Counted from the stretch's first letter, positions 22,191 through 36,987 are shown. The stretch is DNA of 64,000 nt from Osedax fenrisi (GCA_964019155.1 OZ025245.1:6573223-6637222); one strand, 5' to 3'. Notes: a model not told the origin generated them from the letters alone. Translations and numbers: made by a program.

Positions 22191-23290
22191 GGTCCTCCCA
22201 TAGTACACCCACGATAAGAAAATATATAATTAAAAAACAAATAACAAATACAATTTTATAAAAGATTAAAATTAATTTGAAAAAAAATTAAACAAAAAAA
22301 AGTATACATTTACTAAACTTAATTAGCAAATATGATGTATAGAATCCTGGAATATTAGAAGTTGTGACAAATGATACGTAGACATGATGACTAGGCATAC
22401 CCGTATGCGAACATTTTATGTGACATCTACAATAACAAATCAGTCAATTTATAGTGAGACGTTTAATGGTGCCACATTCCTGCCAAATATAAACCGACAG
22501 GTCTATTAAGGGAGTCACAATCCAGTGCCGCAATCCAGTGCCACAAAACTACAGTATAATTGTCACATTTCAAATATTTCATGTATTCATATACATATAT
22601 AATTATATATTATCTTAAGATAATATGTATTTAATGTATGTATATTACATTTTAAAAGTAAAATTAAAAAATTAAATAAGTTAAGAATGAAAACTTACTA
22701 AATAAATATTATATGTACATTTTATAAATATTACTGTTTTTTTTAAATTATAATAACTTATGTAGTATATAACTTATATACTATACAAGTTATTAATACC
22801 GACATTATTAATAGGATATTGGATAATTTAATAAAATAAAATAAATTACACTGAAATAAAAAGGGGTACCTTCAGAGTATATCCATGATAAGAAAATATA
22901 TAATTAATAATAAATAACAAATACATTTTTTATAAAAGATTACAATTAATTTGAAAAAAAATTAAACAAAAAAAAGTATACATTTACTAAACTTAATTAG
23001 CAAATATGATGTATAGAATCCTGGAATATTAGAAGTTGTGACAAATGATACGTAGACATGATGACTAGGCATACCCGTGTGCGAACATTTTATGTGACAT
23101 CTACAATAACAAATCAGTCAATTTATAGTGAGACGTTTAATGGTGCCACATTCCTGCCAAATATAAACCGACAGATCTATTAAGGGAGTCACAATCCAGT
23201 GCCGCAATCCAGTGCCACAAAACTACAGTATAATTGTCACATTTCAAATATTTCATGTATTCATATACATATAAGATAATATATCTGTAA
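22190..23290 (+). repeat. Satellite left array, block 1 (2 monomers)
   Basis: Two monomers with the core marker TGTGACATCTACAATAAC at 22420 and 23094, 674 bases apart. Each has a less AT-rich core of about 300 bases (TAGCAAATATGATGTATAG to CATATACATA) and an AT-rich linker with TGAAATAAAAAGGGGTACC. The last monomer ends in a variant (AAGATAATATATCTG) that leads into the spacer, as in each later block. Confidence 0.97.
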
Positions 23291-24059
23291 TGTATGTATA
23301 ATAAAAAGTAAAATAAAAAATAACGGCTAAGAAATTTCTTAACGATAAATAAATAAATTTTGTAAGTACATTTTATAAATATTACTGTTTTTTTTTAATA
23401 AAAAAAATTATAATGCCGTTTATAAATAATTGTATATTTGTATAATGTTTATAATACTTGTTTATATAAACATGTTTTAACAGTCTTATATATGTTTATT
23501 GTGTTTATAAAAATATATTATATACAACTACAACAACTTGTCTATCTGATTTGAAAGTTAATTGCCGTATTTTATGCATACGCATCTCTTTAAATATCAA
23601 ATATAAATTACTTTGATTATATTTAGACTGTAATTCGTAGTTATTTTGACTGGTTAATAACAAGTTGAGTATATTGTGTATTACGCTGTAATTAATATCT
23701 GATAATACAATATATTTAATAACTTTACATATTATTAATTATATATAATTATATATATATATATATATTATGATAATATTATGAATGAATTTGTACATTG
23801 CAAGTGAATTATTATAAGTTGAGTTGTAGAGGCATGGCTAATTAAGATAACTACTTTACATACATTAGAGCGATTTATCTAAATACAAATAAGCGTTATA
23901 AATGATATCAATAAATAAATATTCTAACAGTAATAAACTAATACTATCTCCGACGATTTTCCAAGGTTTCGTCAATTATTAGCATAAATTAATCTCCATA
24001 ATATATTCTATGTGTATTTTATTAATAATTATAAATATAGATTACCCATATTATTATTA

Positions 24060-24105
<46 letters not shown>

Positions 24106-24216
24106 CTATTCGTTATTAGTATCTTGTCAATTATAATAATAGTTATATATTATATATGATAATAATGTATACATTATATATATATATTATTGAAGTACCC
24201 AGTAATGATGATTTAA

Positions 24217-24290
<74 letters not shown>

Positions 24291-25560
24291 CTGGGTATTT
24301 TATTCAATAATATACATTATTAATAATAATTTTAATTATATTTCCGGCAAGTTGCCGGAAATACTTGTAGGTATACCCCATTAATACCTAATGGGGTTCC
24401 CTTAAGAAAATGCGTGTATTATACTGACAAAATGTCGATGTATACATCTATATATTCACACAGCCATATGGCTACAATATAACCAATGTATTATACGGAA
24501 ATATTGTCACTACGATACACGGACATGTTGTCACTATAATACACGCATATTTTTGTCACAATAATATACGTTTTTGTATACACGTTCTTTATACTCGATT
24601 TTCTGAAGAACATTTTATATTATTTATAAGCTTATAATTATATATGTATTATATAATTACATATGTTATATTTAAAATATAAATTTAATAATAATAATAT
24701 TTTGAATAATAAATACAATGTTTAATGTAATCATTATAACATTATTTCAACTTTTATTATCCTAATAATCAATATGATTATGATTATAATTATTGTTTAA
24801 GATGACATATTGATTGAATGTTTATTTAGACACTTAAATAAATCATAAATGATTTCTCAAAAGTGTATATAATAGAATACAAATAATAAAAGTAGGTAAA
24901 CAATAAATACAAATAATAATAATTAAATAAAATAGAATAAGCCGTACGGAAATTAATAAATAAAATAATAATGACAAACAATATTAGTAATTCAGGTTCC
25001 CACCTGAGATCAATTGTTGTATATATTTCATGAATGTTTTATGCGATTTTATGGATCTAATATAGGGCATATAAATAAAATTATGATGATCTAAACATAT
25101 ATATGTGTAATACACGAATATGTTGTAAGTGTAATACACGGATATTTAGTATGTATAAAAAACGGAAATTTATTCTGTGATTTACACGACCAATAAACAC
25201 ATTTTTTTTAATATTTATTATTTTATTATATTTTATTTATTTAAATACTCTATATTAAAGAGTTGAATTAAGAATATATTCTATAACCTATGTTAAATTA
25301 AAATATATTATTTATTTGTATATATAGCGATTTATGTTGGTGTAATACACGTAAATTAGTTACCTTACAAATTAATTAATATCAATTATTTTTTTTATAA
25401 AACAAATATAAATAAATTGTTATATCTAAATGAAGATTAATTTATATATCATATATTAACTTATAATTATGTTTTAAATTAAAATTTCGGACTTTTACAC
25501 GAGTTAAACACGGACAAAAATCACACACATTTATTGAGGAGACTGAAATAAAAAGGGGTC
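23290..25560 (+). repeat. Satellite spacer, copy 1 (2.27 kb)
   Basis: This AT-rich, noncoding block interrupts the monomers and is almost identical to 28010-30300. It holds AT microsatellites (24065-24110, 24225-24290), a perfect hairpin TTTCCGGCAA-G-TTGCCGGAAA near 24340, a second hairpin CCCCATTA/TAATGGGG near 24375, and a run of degenerate TACACG-containing repeats at 24410-24570 and 25105-25150. The second copy carries an extra 22 bases with AACGTGATATAAATAAAG near 29305. Confidence 0.95.
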
Positions 25561-28010
25561 CTCCCAGAGTACACCCACGATAAGAAAATATATAATTAAA
25601 AACAAATAACAAATACAATTTTATAAAAGATTAAAATTAATTTGAAAAAATTTAAACAAAAAAAAGTCTACATTTACTAAACTTAATTAGCAAATATGAT
25701 GTATAGAATCCTGGAATATTAGAAGTTGTGACAAATGATACGTAGACATGATGACTAGGCATCCCGTATGCGAACATTTTATGTGACATCTACAATAACA
25801 AATCAGTCAATTTATAGTGAGACGTTTAATGGTGCCACATTCCTGCCAAATATAAACCGACAGATCTATTAAGGGAGTCACAATCCAGTGCCGCAATCCA
25901 GTGCCACAAAACTACAGTATAATTGTCACATTTCAAATATTTCATGTATTCATATACATATATAATTATATATTATCTTAAGATAATATGTATTTAATGT
26001 ATGTATATTACATTTTAATAGTAAAATTAAAAAATTAAATAAGTTAAGAATGAAAACTTACTAAATAAATATTATATGTACATTTTATAAATATTACTGT
26101 TTTTTTTAAATTATAATAACTTATGTAGTATATAACTTATATACTATACAAGTTATTAATACCGAAATTATTAATAGGATATTGGATAATTTAATAAAAT
26201 AAAACAATTACACTGAAATAAAAAGGGGTACCTTCAGAGTATATCCATGATAAGAAAATATATAATTAATAATAAATAACAAATACATTTTTTATAAAAG
26301 ATTACAATTAATTTGAAAAAAAATTAAACAAAAAAAAGTATACATTTACTAAACTTAATTAGCAAATATGATGTATAGAATCCTGGAATATTAGAAGTTG
26401 TGACAAATGATACGTAGACATGATGACTAGGCATACCCGTATGCGAACATTTTATGTGACATCTACAATAACAAATCAGTCAATTTATAGTGAGACGTTT
26501 AATGGTGCCACATTCCTGCCAAATATAAACCGACAGATCTATTAAGGGAGTCACAATCCAGTGCCGCAATCAAGTGCCACAAAACTACAGTATAATTGTC
26601 ACATTTCAAATATTTCATGTATTCATATACATATATAATTATATATTATCTTAAGATAATATGTATTTAATGTATGTATATTACATTTTAAAAGTAAAAT
26701 TAAAAAATTAAATAAGTTAAGAATGAAAACTTACTAAATAAATATTATATGTACATTTTATAAATATTACTGTTTTTTTTAAATTATAATAACTTATGTA
26801 GTATATAACTTATATACTATACAAGTTATTAATACCGACATTATTAATAGGATATTGGATAATTTAATAAAATAAAATAAATTACACTGAAATAAAAAGG
26901 GGTACCTTCAGAGTATATCCATGATAAGAAAATATATAATTAATAATAAATAACAAATACATTTTTTATAAAAGATTACAATTAATTTGAAAAAAAATTA
27001 AACAAAAAAAAGTATACATTTACTAAACTTAATTAGCAAATATGATGTATAGAATCCTGGAATATTAGAAGTTGTGACAAATGATACGTAGACATGATGA
27101 CTAGGCATACCCGTATGCGAACATTTTATGTGACATCTACAATAACAAATCAGTCAATTTATAGTGAGACGTTTAATGGTGCCACATTCCTGCCAAATAT
27201 AAACCGACAGATCTATTAAGGGAGTCACAATCCAGTGCCGCAATCAAGTGCCACAAAACTACAGTATAATTGTCACATTTCAAATATTTCATGTATTCAT
27301 ATACATATATAATTATATATTATCTTAAGATAATATGTATTTAATGTATGTATATTACATTTTAAAAGTAAAATTAAAAAATTAAATAAGTTAAGAATGA
27401 AAACTTACTAAATAAATATTATATGTACATTTTATAAATATTACTGTTTTTTTTAAATTATAATAACTTATGTAGTATATAACTTATATACTATACAAGT
27501 TATTAATACCGACATTATTAATAGGATATTGGATAATTTAATAAAATAAAATAAATTACATTGAAATAAAAAGGGGTACCTTCAGAGTATATCCATGATA
27601 AGAAAATATATAATTAATAATAAATAACAAATACATTTTTTATAAAAGATTACAATTAATTTGAAAAAAAATTAAACAAAAAAAAGTATACATTTACTAA
27701 ACTTAATTAGCAAATATGATGTATAGAATCCTGGAATATTATAAGTTGTGACAAATGATACGTAGACATGATGACTAGGCATACCCGTGTGCGAACATTT
27801 TATGTGACATCTACAATAACAAATCAGTCAATTTATAGTGAGACGTTTAATGGTGCCACATTCCTGCCAAATATAAACCGACAGATCTATTAAGGGAGTC
27901 ACAATCCAGTGCCGCAATCCAGTGCCACAAAACTACAGTATAATTGTCACATTTCAAATATTTCATGTATTCATATACATATAAGATAATATATCTGTAA
28001 TGTATGTATA
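25560..28010 (+). repeat. Satellite left array, block 2 (4 monomers)
   Basis: Core markers at 25783, 26456, 27130 and 27804, i.e. 673-674 bases apart. The first monomer has GGCATCCCGTATGC (one base lost), the middle two GGCATACCCGTATGC, and the last GGCATACCCGTGTGC. First and last monomers are thus marked and mirror those of block 3, which shows block-level duplication. Confidence 0.97.
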
Positions 28011-28769
28011 ATAAAAAGTAAAATAAAAAATAACGGCTAAGAAATTTCTTAACGATAAATAAATAAATTTTGTAAGTACATTTTATAAATATTACTGTTT
28101 TTTTTTAATAAAAAAAATTATAATGCCGTTTATAAATAATTGTATATTTGTATAATGTTTATAATACTTGTTTATATAAACATGTTTTAACAGTCTTATA
28201 TATGTTTATTGTGTTTATAAAAATATATTATATACAACTACAACAACTTGTCTATCTGATTTGAAAGTTAATTGCCGTATTTTATGCATACGCATCTCTT
28301 TAAATATCAAATATAAATTACTTTGATTATATTTAGACTGTAATTCGTAGTTATTTTGACTGGTTAATAACAAGTTGAGTATATTGTGTATTACGCTGTA
28401 ATTAATATCTGATAATACAATATATTTAATAACTTTACATATTATTAATTATATATAATTATATATATATATATATATTATGATAATATTATGAATGAAT
28501 TTGTACATTGCAAGTGAATTATTATAAGTTGAGTTGTAGAGGCATGGCTAATTAAGATAACTACTTTACATACATTAGAGCGATTTATCTAAATACAAAT
28601 AAGCGTTATAAATGATATCAATAAATAAATATTCTAACAGTAATAAACTAATACTATCTCCGACGATTTTCCAAGGTTTCGTCAATTATTAGCATAAATT
28701 AATCTCCATAATATATTCTATGTGTATTTTATTAATAATTATAAATATAGATTACCCATATTATTATTA

Positions 28770-28823
<54 letters not shown>

Positions 28824-28940
28824 CTATTCGTTATTAGTATCTTGTCAATTATAATAATAGTTATATATTATATATGATAATAATGTATACATTATATATA
28901 TATATTATTGAAGTACCCAGTAATGATGATTTAAATATAT

Positions 28941-29006
<66 letters not shown>

Positions 29007-30300
29007 CTGGGTATTTTATTCAATAATATACATTATTAATAATAATTTTAATTATATTTCCGGCAAGTTGCCGGAAATACTTGTAGGTATACCCCATTAA
29101 TACCTAATGGGGTTCCCTTAAGAAAATGCGTGTATTATACTGACAAAATGTCGATGTATACATCTATATATTCACACAGCCATATGGCTACAATATAACC
29201 AATGTATTATACGGAAATATTGTCACTACGATACACGGACATGTTGTCACTATAATACACGCATATTTTTGTCACAATAATATACGTTTTTGTATACACG
29301 TTAACGTGATATAAATAAAGAATTCTTTATACTCGATTTTCTGAAGAACATTTTATATTATTTATAAGCTTATAATTATATATGTATTATATAATTACAT
29401 ATGTTATATTTAAAATATAAATTTAATAATAATAATATTTTGAATAATAAATACAATGTTTAATGTAATCATTATAACATTATTTCAACTTTTATTATCC
29501 TAATAATCAATATGATTATGATTATAATTATTGTTTAAGATGACATATTGATTGAATGTTTATTTAGACACTTAAATAAATCATAAATGATTTCTCAAAA
29601 GTGTATATAATAGAATACAAATAATAAAAGTAGGTAAACAATAAATACAAATAATAATAATTAAATAAAATAGAATAAGCCGTACGGAAATTAATAAATA
29701 AAATAATAATGACAAACAATATTAGTAATTCAGGTTCCCACCTGAGATCAATTGTTGTATATATTTCATGAATGTTTTATGCGATTTTATGGATCTAATA
29801 TAGGGCATATAAATAAAATTATGATGATCTAAACATATATATGTGTAATACACGAATATGTTGTAAGTGTAATACACGGATATTTAGTATGTATAAAAAA
29901 CGGAAATTTATTCTGTGATTTACACGACCAATAAACACATTTTTTTTAATATTTATTATTTTATTATATTTTATTTATTTAAATACTCTATATTAAAGAG
30001 TTGAATTAAGAATATATTCTATAACCTATGTTAAATTAAAATATATTATTTATTTGTATATATAGCGATTTATGTTGGTGTAATACACGTAAATTAGTTA
30101 CCTTACAAATTAATTAATATCAATTATTTTTTTTATAAACAAATATAAATAAATTGTTATATCTAAATGAAGATTAATTTATATATCATATATTAACTTA
30201 TAATTATGTTTTAAATTAAAATTTCGGACTTTTACACGAGTTAAACACGGACAAAAATCACACACATTTATTGAGGAGACTGAAATAAAAAGGGGTCCTC
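28010..30300 (+). repeat. Satellite spacer, copy 2 (2.29 kb)
   Basis: Near-identical to 23290-25560 apart from AT-run lengths and a 22-base insertion. Together with the flanking monomers it forms a higher-order unit of about 4.7 kb. Confidence 0.95.
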
Positions 30301-33300
30301 CCAGAGTACACCCACGATAAGAAAATATATAATTAAAAACAAATAACAAATACAATTTTATAAAAGATTAAAATTAATTTGAAAAAATTTAAACAAAAAA
30401 AAGTCTACATTTACTAAACTTAATTAGCAAATATGATGTATAGAATCCTGGAATATTAGAAGTTGTGACAAATGATACGTAGACATGATGACTAGGCATC
30501 CCGTATGCGAACATTTTATGTGACATCTACAATAACAAATCAGTCAATTTATAGTGAGACGTTTAATGGTGCCACATTCCTGCCAAATATAAACCGACAG
30601 ATCTATTAAGGGAGTCACAATCCAGTGCCGCAATCAAGTGCCACAAAACTACAGTATAATTGTCACATTTCAAATATTTCATGTATTCATATACATATAT
30701 AATTATATATTATCTTAAGATAATATGTATTTAATGTATGTATATTACATTTTAATAGTAAAATTAAAAAATTAAATAAGTTAAGAATGAAAACTTACTA
30801 AATAAATATTATATGTACATTTTATAAATATTACTGTTTTTTTTAAATTATAATAACTTATGTAGTATATAACTTATATACTATACAAGTTATTAATACC
30901 GAAATTATTAATAGGATATTGGATAATTTAATAAAATAAAATAAATTACACTGAAATAAAAAGGGGTACCTTCAGAGTATATCCATGATAAGAAAATATA
31001 TAATTAATAATAAATAACAAATACATTTTTTATAAAAGATTACAATTAATTTGAAAAAAAATTAAACAAAAAAAAGTATACATTTACTAAACTTAATTAG
31101 CAAATATGATGTATAGAATCCTGGAATATTAGAAGTTGTGACAAATGATACGTAGACATGATGACTAGGCATACCCGTATGCGAACATTTTATGTGACAT
31201 CTACAATAACAAATCAGTCAATTTATAGTGAGACGTTTAATGGTGCCACATTCCTGCCAAATATAAACCGACAGATCTATTAAGGGAGTCACAATCCAGT
31301 GCCGCAATCAAGTGCCACAAAACTACAGTATAATTGTCACATTTCAAATATTTCATGTATTCATATACATATATAATTATATATTATCTTAAGATAATAT
31401 GTATTTAATGTATGTATATTACATTTTAAAAGTAAAATTAAAAAATTAATTAAGTTAAGAATGAAAACTTACTAAATAAATATTATATGTACATTTTATA
31501 AATATTACTGTTTTTTTTTAAATTATAATAACTTATGTAGTATATAACTTATATACTATACAAGTTATTAATACCGACATTATTAATAGGATATTGGATA
31601 ATTTAATAAAATAAAACAATTACACTGAAATAAAAAGGGGTACCTTCAGAGTATATCCATGATAAGAAAATATATAATTAATAATAAATAACAAATACAT
31701 TTTTTATAAAAGATTACAATTAATTTGAAAAAAAATTAAACAAAAAAAAGTATACATTTACTAAACTTAATTAGCAAATATGATGTATAGAATCCTGGAA
31801 TATTAGAAGTTGTGACAAATGATACGTAGACATGATGACTAGGCATACCCGTATGCGAACATTTTATGTGACATCTACAATAACAAATCAGTCAATTTAT
31901 AGTGAGACGTTTAATGGTGCCACATTCCTGCCAAATATAAACCGACAGATCTATTAAGGGAGTCACAATCCAGTGCCGCAATCAAGTGCCACAAAACTAC
32001 AGTATAATTGTCACATTTCAAATATTTCATGTATTCATATACATATATAATTATATATTATCTTAAGATAATATGTATTTAATGTATGTATATTACATTT
32101 TAAAAGTAAAATTAAAAAATTAAATAAGTTAAGAATGAAAACTTACTAAATAAATATTATATGTACATTTTATAAATATTACTGTTTTTTTTAAATTATA
32201 ATAACTTATGTAGTATATAACTTATATACTATACAAGTTATTAATACCGACATTATTAATAGGATATTGGATAATTTAATAAAATAAAATAAATTACACT
32301 GAAATAAAAAGGGGTACCTTCAGAGTATATCCATGATAAGAAAATATATAATTAATAATAAATAACAAATACATTTTTTATAAAAGATTACAATTAATTT
32401 GAAAAAAAATTAAACAAAAAAAAGTATACATTTACTAAACTTAATTAGCAAATATGATGTATAGAATCCTGGAATATTAGAAGTTGTGACAAATGATACG
32501 TAGACATGATGACTAGGCATACCCGTATGCGAACATTTTATGTGACATCTACAATAACAAATCAGTCAATTTATAGTGAGACGTTTAATGGTGCCACATT
32601 CCTGCCAAATATAAACCGACAGATCTATTAAGGGAGTCACAATCCAGTGCCGCAATCAAGTGCCACAAAACTACAGTATAATTGTCACATTTCAAATATT
32701 TCATGTATTCATATACATATATAATTATATATTATCTTAAGATAATATGTATTTAATGTATGTATATTACATTTTAAAAGTAAAATTAAAAAATTAAATA
32801 AGTTAAGAATGAAAACTTACTAAATAAATATTATATGTACATTTTATAAATATTACTGTTTTTTTTAAATTATAATAACTTATGTATTATATAACTTATA
32901 TACTATACAAGTTATTAATACCGACATTATTAATAGGATATTGGATAATTTAATAAAATAAAATAAATTACACTGAAATAAAAAGGGGTACCTTCAGAGT
33001 ATATCCATGATAAGAAAATATATAATTAATAATAAATAACAAATACATTTTTTATAAAAGATTACAATTAATTTGAAAAAAAATTAAACAAAAAAAAGTA
33101 TACATTTACTAAACTTAATTAGCAAATATGATGTATAGAATCCTGGAATATTAGAAGTTGTGACAAATGATACGTAGACATGATGACTAGGCATACCCGT
33201 ATGCGAACATTTTATGTGACATCTACAATAACAAATCAGTCAATTTATAGTGAGACGTTTAATGGTGCCACATTCCTGCCAAATATAAACCGACAGATCT

Positions 33301-34080
33301 ATTAAGGGAGTCACAATCCAGTGCCGCAATCAAGTGCCACAAAACTACAGTATAATTGTCACATTTCAAATATTTCATGTATTCATATACATATATAATT
33401 ATATATTATCTTAAGATAATATGTATTTAATGTATGTATATTACATTTTAAAAGTAAAATTAAAAAATTAAATAAGTTAAGAATGAAAACTTACTAAATA
33501 AATATTATATGTACATTTTATAAATATTACTGTTTTTTTTAAATTATAATAACTTATGTAGTATATAACTTATATACTATACAAGTTATTAATACCGACA
33601 TTATTAATAGGATATTGGATAATTTAATAAAATAAAATAAATTACACTGAAATAAAAAGGGGTACCTTCAGAGTATATCCATGATAAGAAAATATATAAT
33701 TAATAATAAATAACAAATACATTTTTTATAAAAGATTACAATTAATTTGAAAAAAAATTAAACAAAAAAAAGTATACATTTACTAAACTTAATTAGCAAA
33801 TATGATGTATAGAATCCTGGAATATTATAAGTTGTGACAAATGATACGTAGACATGATGACTAGGCATACCCGTGTGCGAACATTTTATGTGACATCTAC
33901 AATAACAAATCAGTCAATTTATAGTGAGACGTTTAATGGTGCCACATTCCTGCCAAATATAAACCGACAGATCTATTAAGGGAGTCACAATCCAGTGCCG
34001 CAATCCAGTGCCACAAAACTACAGTATAATTGTCACATTTCAAATATTTCATGTATTCATATACATATAAGATAATATAT
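30300..34080 (+). repeat. Satellite left array, block 3 (6 monomers)
   Basis: Core markers at 30520, 31194, 31868, 32542, 33216 and 33890, all 674 bases apart. The first monomer has the one-base-lost stem, the last the GTGTGC variant. The four internal monomers are almost identical, so the block grew by insertion of internal monomers. Confidence 0.97.
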
Positions 34081-34636
34081 CTGTAATGTATGTATAATAA
34101 AAAGTAAAATAAAAAATAAAGGCTAAGAAATTTCTTAACGATAAATAAATAAATTTTGTAAGTACATTTTATAAATATTACTGCTTTTTTTTAATAAAAA
34201 AAATTATAATGCCGTTTTTAAATAATTTTATATTTGTATAATGTTTATAATACTTGTTTATATAAACATGTTTTAACAGTCTTATATATGTGTATTGTGT
34301 TTATAAAAATATATTATATACAACTACAAAAACTTGTCTATCTGATTTGAAAGTTAATTGCCGTATTTTATGCATACGCATCTCTTTAAGTATCAAATAT
34401 AAATTACTTTGATTATATTTAGACTGTAATTCGTAGTTATTTTGACTGGTTAATAACAAGTTGAGTATATTGTGTATTACGCTTCATTAATATCTGATAA
34501 TACAATATATTTAATAACTTTACATATTATTAATTATATTTAATTATATATATATATTATATATATATATATATATATATTCATACGTTCTAATTAGTTA
34601 TTATGTATTAACTATATATAGTTAATACATATATGT

Positions 34637-34682
<46 letters not shown>

Positions 34683-34818
34683 CTTCAAATCACGTAGGTT
34701 TTTAAACATATGAAGTCACGGCGACAACATACTTTGTATTAATGTAGTTATTATGTATTTATAATATAGTATAGTAGAGTATATATATATTATATATATA
34801 TATATATATATAGTATAC

Positions 34819-34849
<31 letters not shown>

Positions 34850-35066
34850 AACATAATTTGTGTATTAGATCGAGCACTAGGGGAAGTATATTCCCATTGT
34901 TTGATGCCAACACTGGATTTTATGTTAATTGAAATTAACAATTTTAAAACAGATATGTAGCTAAGAGGTAGATACATTGGGGTAGCTATACATTGGGGGT
35001 GCTAGATTGTGATGTCAGTATCGCAGACAATGAAGAATATATTAACCAGCTGGGATAGACATTATA

Positions 35067-35110
<44 letters not shown>

Positions 35111-35283
35111 CTTTTGAAATTGTTAATAGCAATTAAAATAAAATTAATAAATATATTATTATCATGTATTCTTATGTTTAAAAACACGTGAATAGTAATA
35201 GATTACTCATAGTCATCAATAGTAAACTCATAACTTTCTGTACAAGCTAAAAAATATCGTAACAATAATAATGATTATATATA

Positions 35284-35317
<34 letters not shown>

Positions 35318-35515
35318 CTAGGTTAAATATCAGATAGTGTCTAATTTACAAATGTCTATAGAATGATATATAAAACAATGTTACTATATGTTAATAAAGG
35401 TATTAATATAAGTATGTATATATGCATATATGTATATATGTATAGATATATATATTACATAATATTATGAATGAATTTGTACATTGCAAGTGTATTATTA
35501 TAAGTGAGGTTGTAG
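34080..35515 (+). repeat. Third, broken spacer copy
   Basis: 34080-34550 matches the start of the spacer, then about 900 bases of AT-rich DNA with AT runs intervene, then 35455-35510 (ATTATGAATGAATTTGTACA) matches spacer position 23772 onward. In the insert, 34584-34625 holds a perfect palindrome around TTAACTATATATAGTTAA, and 34865-35062 is a less AT-rich patch with a short open frame VLDCDVSIADNEEYINQLG. The spacer does not recur beyond 35515. Confidence 0.8.
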
Positions 35516-35532
35516 CGGCCTAGCTAATGATA

Positions 35533-35613
35533 ACCGATGCTGTCACAGATATCATCGTTATGCTCGACTGCACATCTATTTACGTGCAATATACGTTCCA
35601 TGATGACATACCG
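35533..35613 (+). other. Exon-like open segment of unknown family
   Basis: Twenty-seven codons read TDAVTDIIVMLDCTSIYVQY then TFHDDIP and end at a donor-like CCG|GTAGCT. Composition is much less AT-rich than around it. No convincing acceptor AG lies just upstream. It could be an exon or relic of a gene in the array centre. I do not recognise it. Confidence 0.3.
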
Positions 35614-35619
35614 GTAGCT

Positions 35620-36165
35620 ACTATAGTATGCCTATAAGAATGCATTAACTTGCATATAACCCGTGTATATTCATACTAAATTATCATAATTGTTACATTA
35701 CAAATGTTCTGTTAAATCGTTATATATATTATGCTGTATGCCTATATAGTGTATGATCCTACACGGTCAAACTATCTGTATAATTATAGATATATTATAA
35801 TTAATATATTATAATATCTTATAATTATAAATAGATTCCAAGTTATTATTTGTTTTATCATAATATATATATATATATATATATATATAATTCGATATTT
35901 GTTATATACTTTATGTATAATAAAAACGAATCATATATTTTATGAATTTACTCATTAGTGTATCAATATGTTATATATATTATATTATATATAAACATAT
36001 ATAAACATAATTGTTATCTATAAAAATCTGTTAATAGATATTGTATATAGAATAAACTTATTTGTATATAATTTGGATTTACTAATAAAGGGGTTTCATA
36101 ATATTGGTTTCACACCACCGATAGATTATATTGTATTGTCATGTGAAAGTGTATGTATGCGTGTA
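35620..36165. other. AT-rich stretch at the array centre
   Basis: AT runs near 35865-35890 and ordinary AT-rich DNA. No frame seen. Confidence 0.5.
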
Positions 36166-36169
36166 TGTA

Positions 36170-36252
36170 TGTATGTGTGTATGTTACATAGTATACAATA
36201 CACAAATATAAATATATTATAATATACATAATATGTATACATAACATTATGG

Positions 36253-36291
<39 letters not shown>

Positions 36292-36830
36292 AAATAATTA
36301 TACACATTAAATAAATATAATTTTTATTTGTAAACATGTTTTTACAGTTGATTAATCAACCGTAGTAAATTTACTATTAGATTTCATGGTATTGTGAAGT
36401 CTAAAAATAACCTAATGTAACATCGAAAGAAAGTAATATATAATGTAATTATTCAAGTAGATGCAGTGTATAATGCAAGTGTACAGGATAATGTCATGTA
36501 TTAAAATTAATTTTATTTTTAAACTTTATAACTTATGTATAAAACAAACTAACCACTACGTCATATACTCCGGTATAGATACTATGATACGGTTGTGTGA
36601 GGATGACGTGATAAGGCAGTGATGCAGTTAGGAAGTGAAGGAGAAAGCCACAGCTATAATATAGGACCGAGGACATGATGTTAACGGCGAGTGGATATGG
36701 CAGTAATGTAACCATGTCCGATGGACATTGTATACGGACATTGACTGTATAACAAATTTCGCAACATTTTATAGGAACGCTCGTCGAAATCGTGAAATCG
36801 TGCGTCGCTCGTGAAATCATTGAAATTAGG
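36170..36830. repeat. Left inner arm of the large palindrome
   Basis: Segments match the reverse complement of 38740-39640. Examples are GATTTCATGGTATTGTGAAG (36380) with its complement at 39157-39176, GTAATTATTCAAGTAGATGC (36446) with 39098-39117, and GGAAGTGAAGGAGAAAGCC (36631) with 38892-38910. The two arms are diverged, with length changes in AT and CA/GT runs. Confidence 0.9.
36556..36744 (-). pseudogene. Conserved coding-like frame, left palindrome copy
   Basis: Inside a longer open frame (36533-36820) the minus strand reads MVTLLPYPLAVNIMSSVLYY and later LTQPYHSIYTGVYDVV. The inverted partner at 38821-39009 reads EIVTLQPFPLAVNIMSSVLY and TQPYHIVYTGVYVV. The frame is kept outside a short middle segment where compensating indels shift it. 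Shared peptide sequence in diverged DNA suggests the ancestor was coding. The family is unknown. Confidence 0.4.
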
Positions 36831-36987
36831 ATTATATTTGGATTATATTTCTGTGATTAGGGGCGTGATTTAATATATCAGTGTTGTTAAATTCTCGTAT
36901 ACGAGAATTGTATCGAATCTATGGATTGTATCGAAATTATAGATTTTATAGATAATAGATAATTTTAGAAATCATAGATTGCATAAA

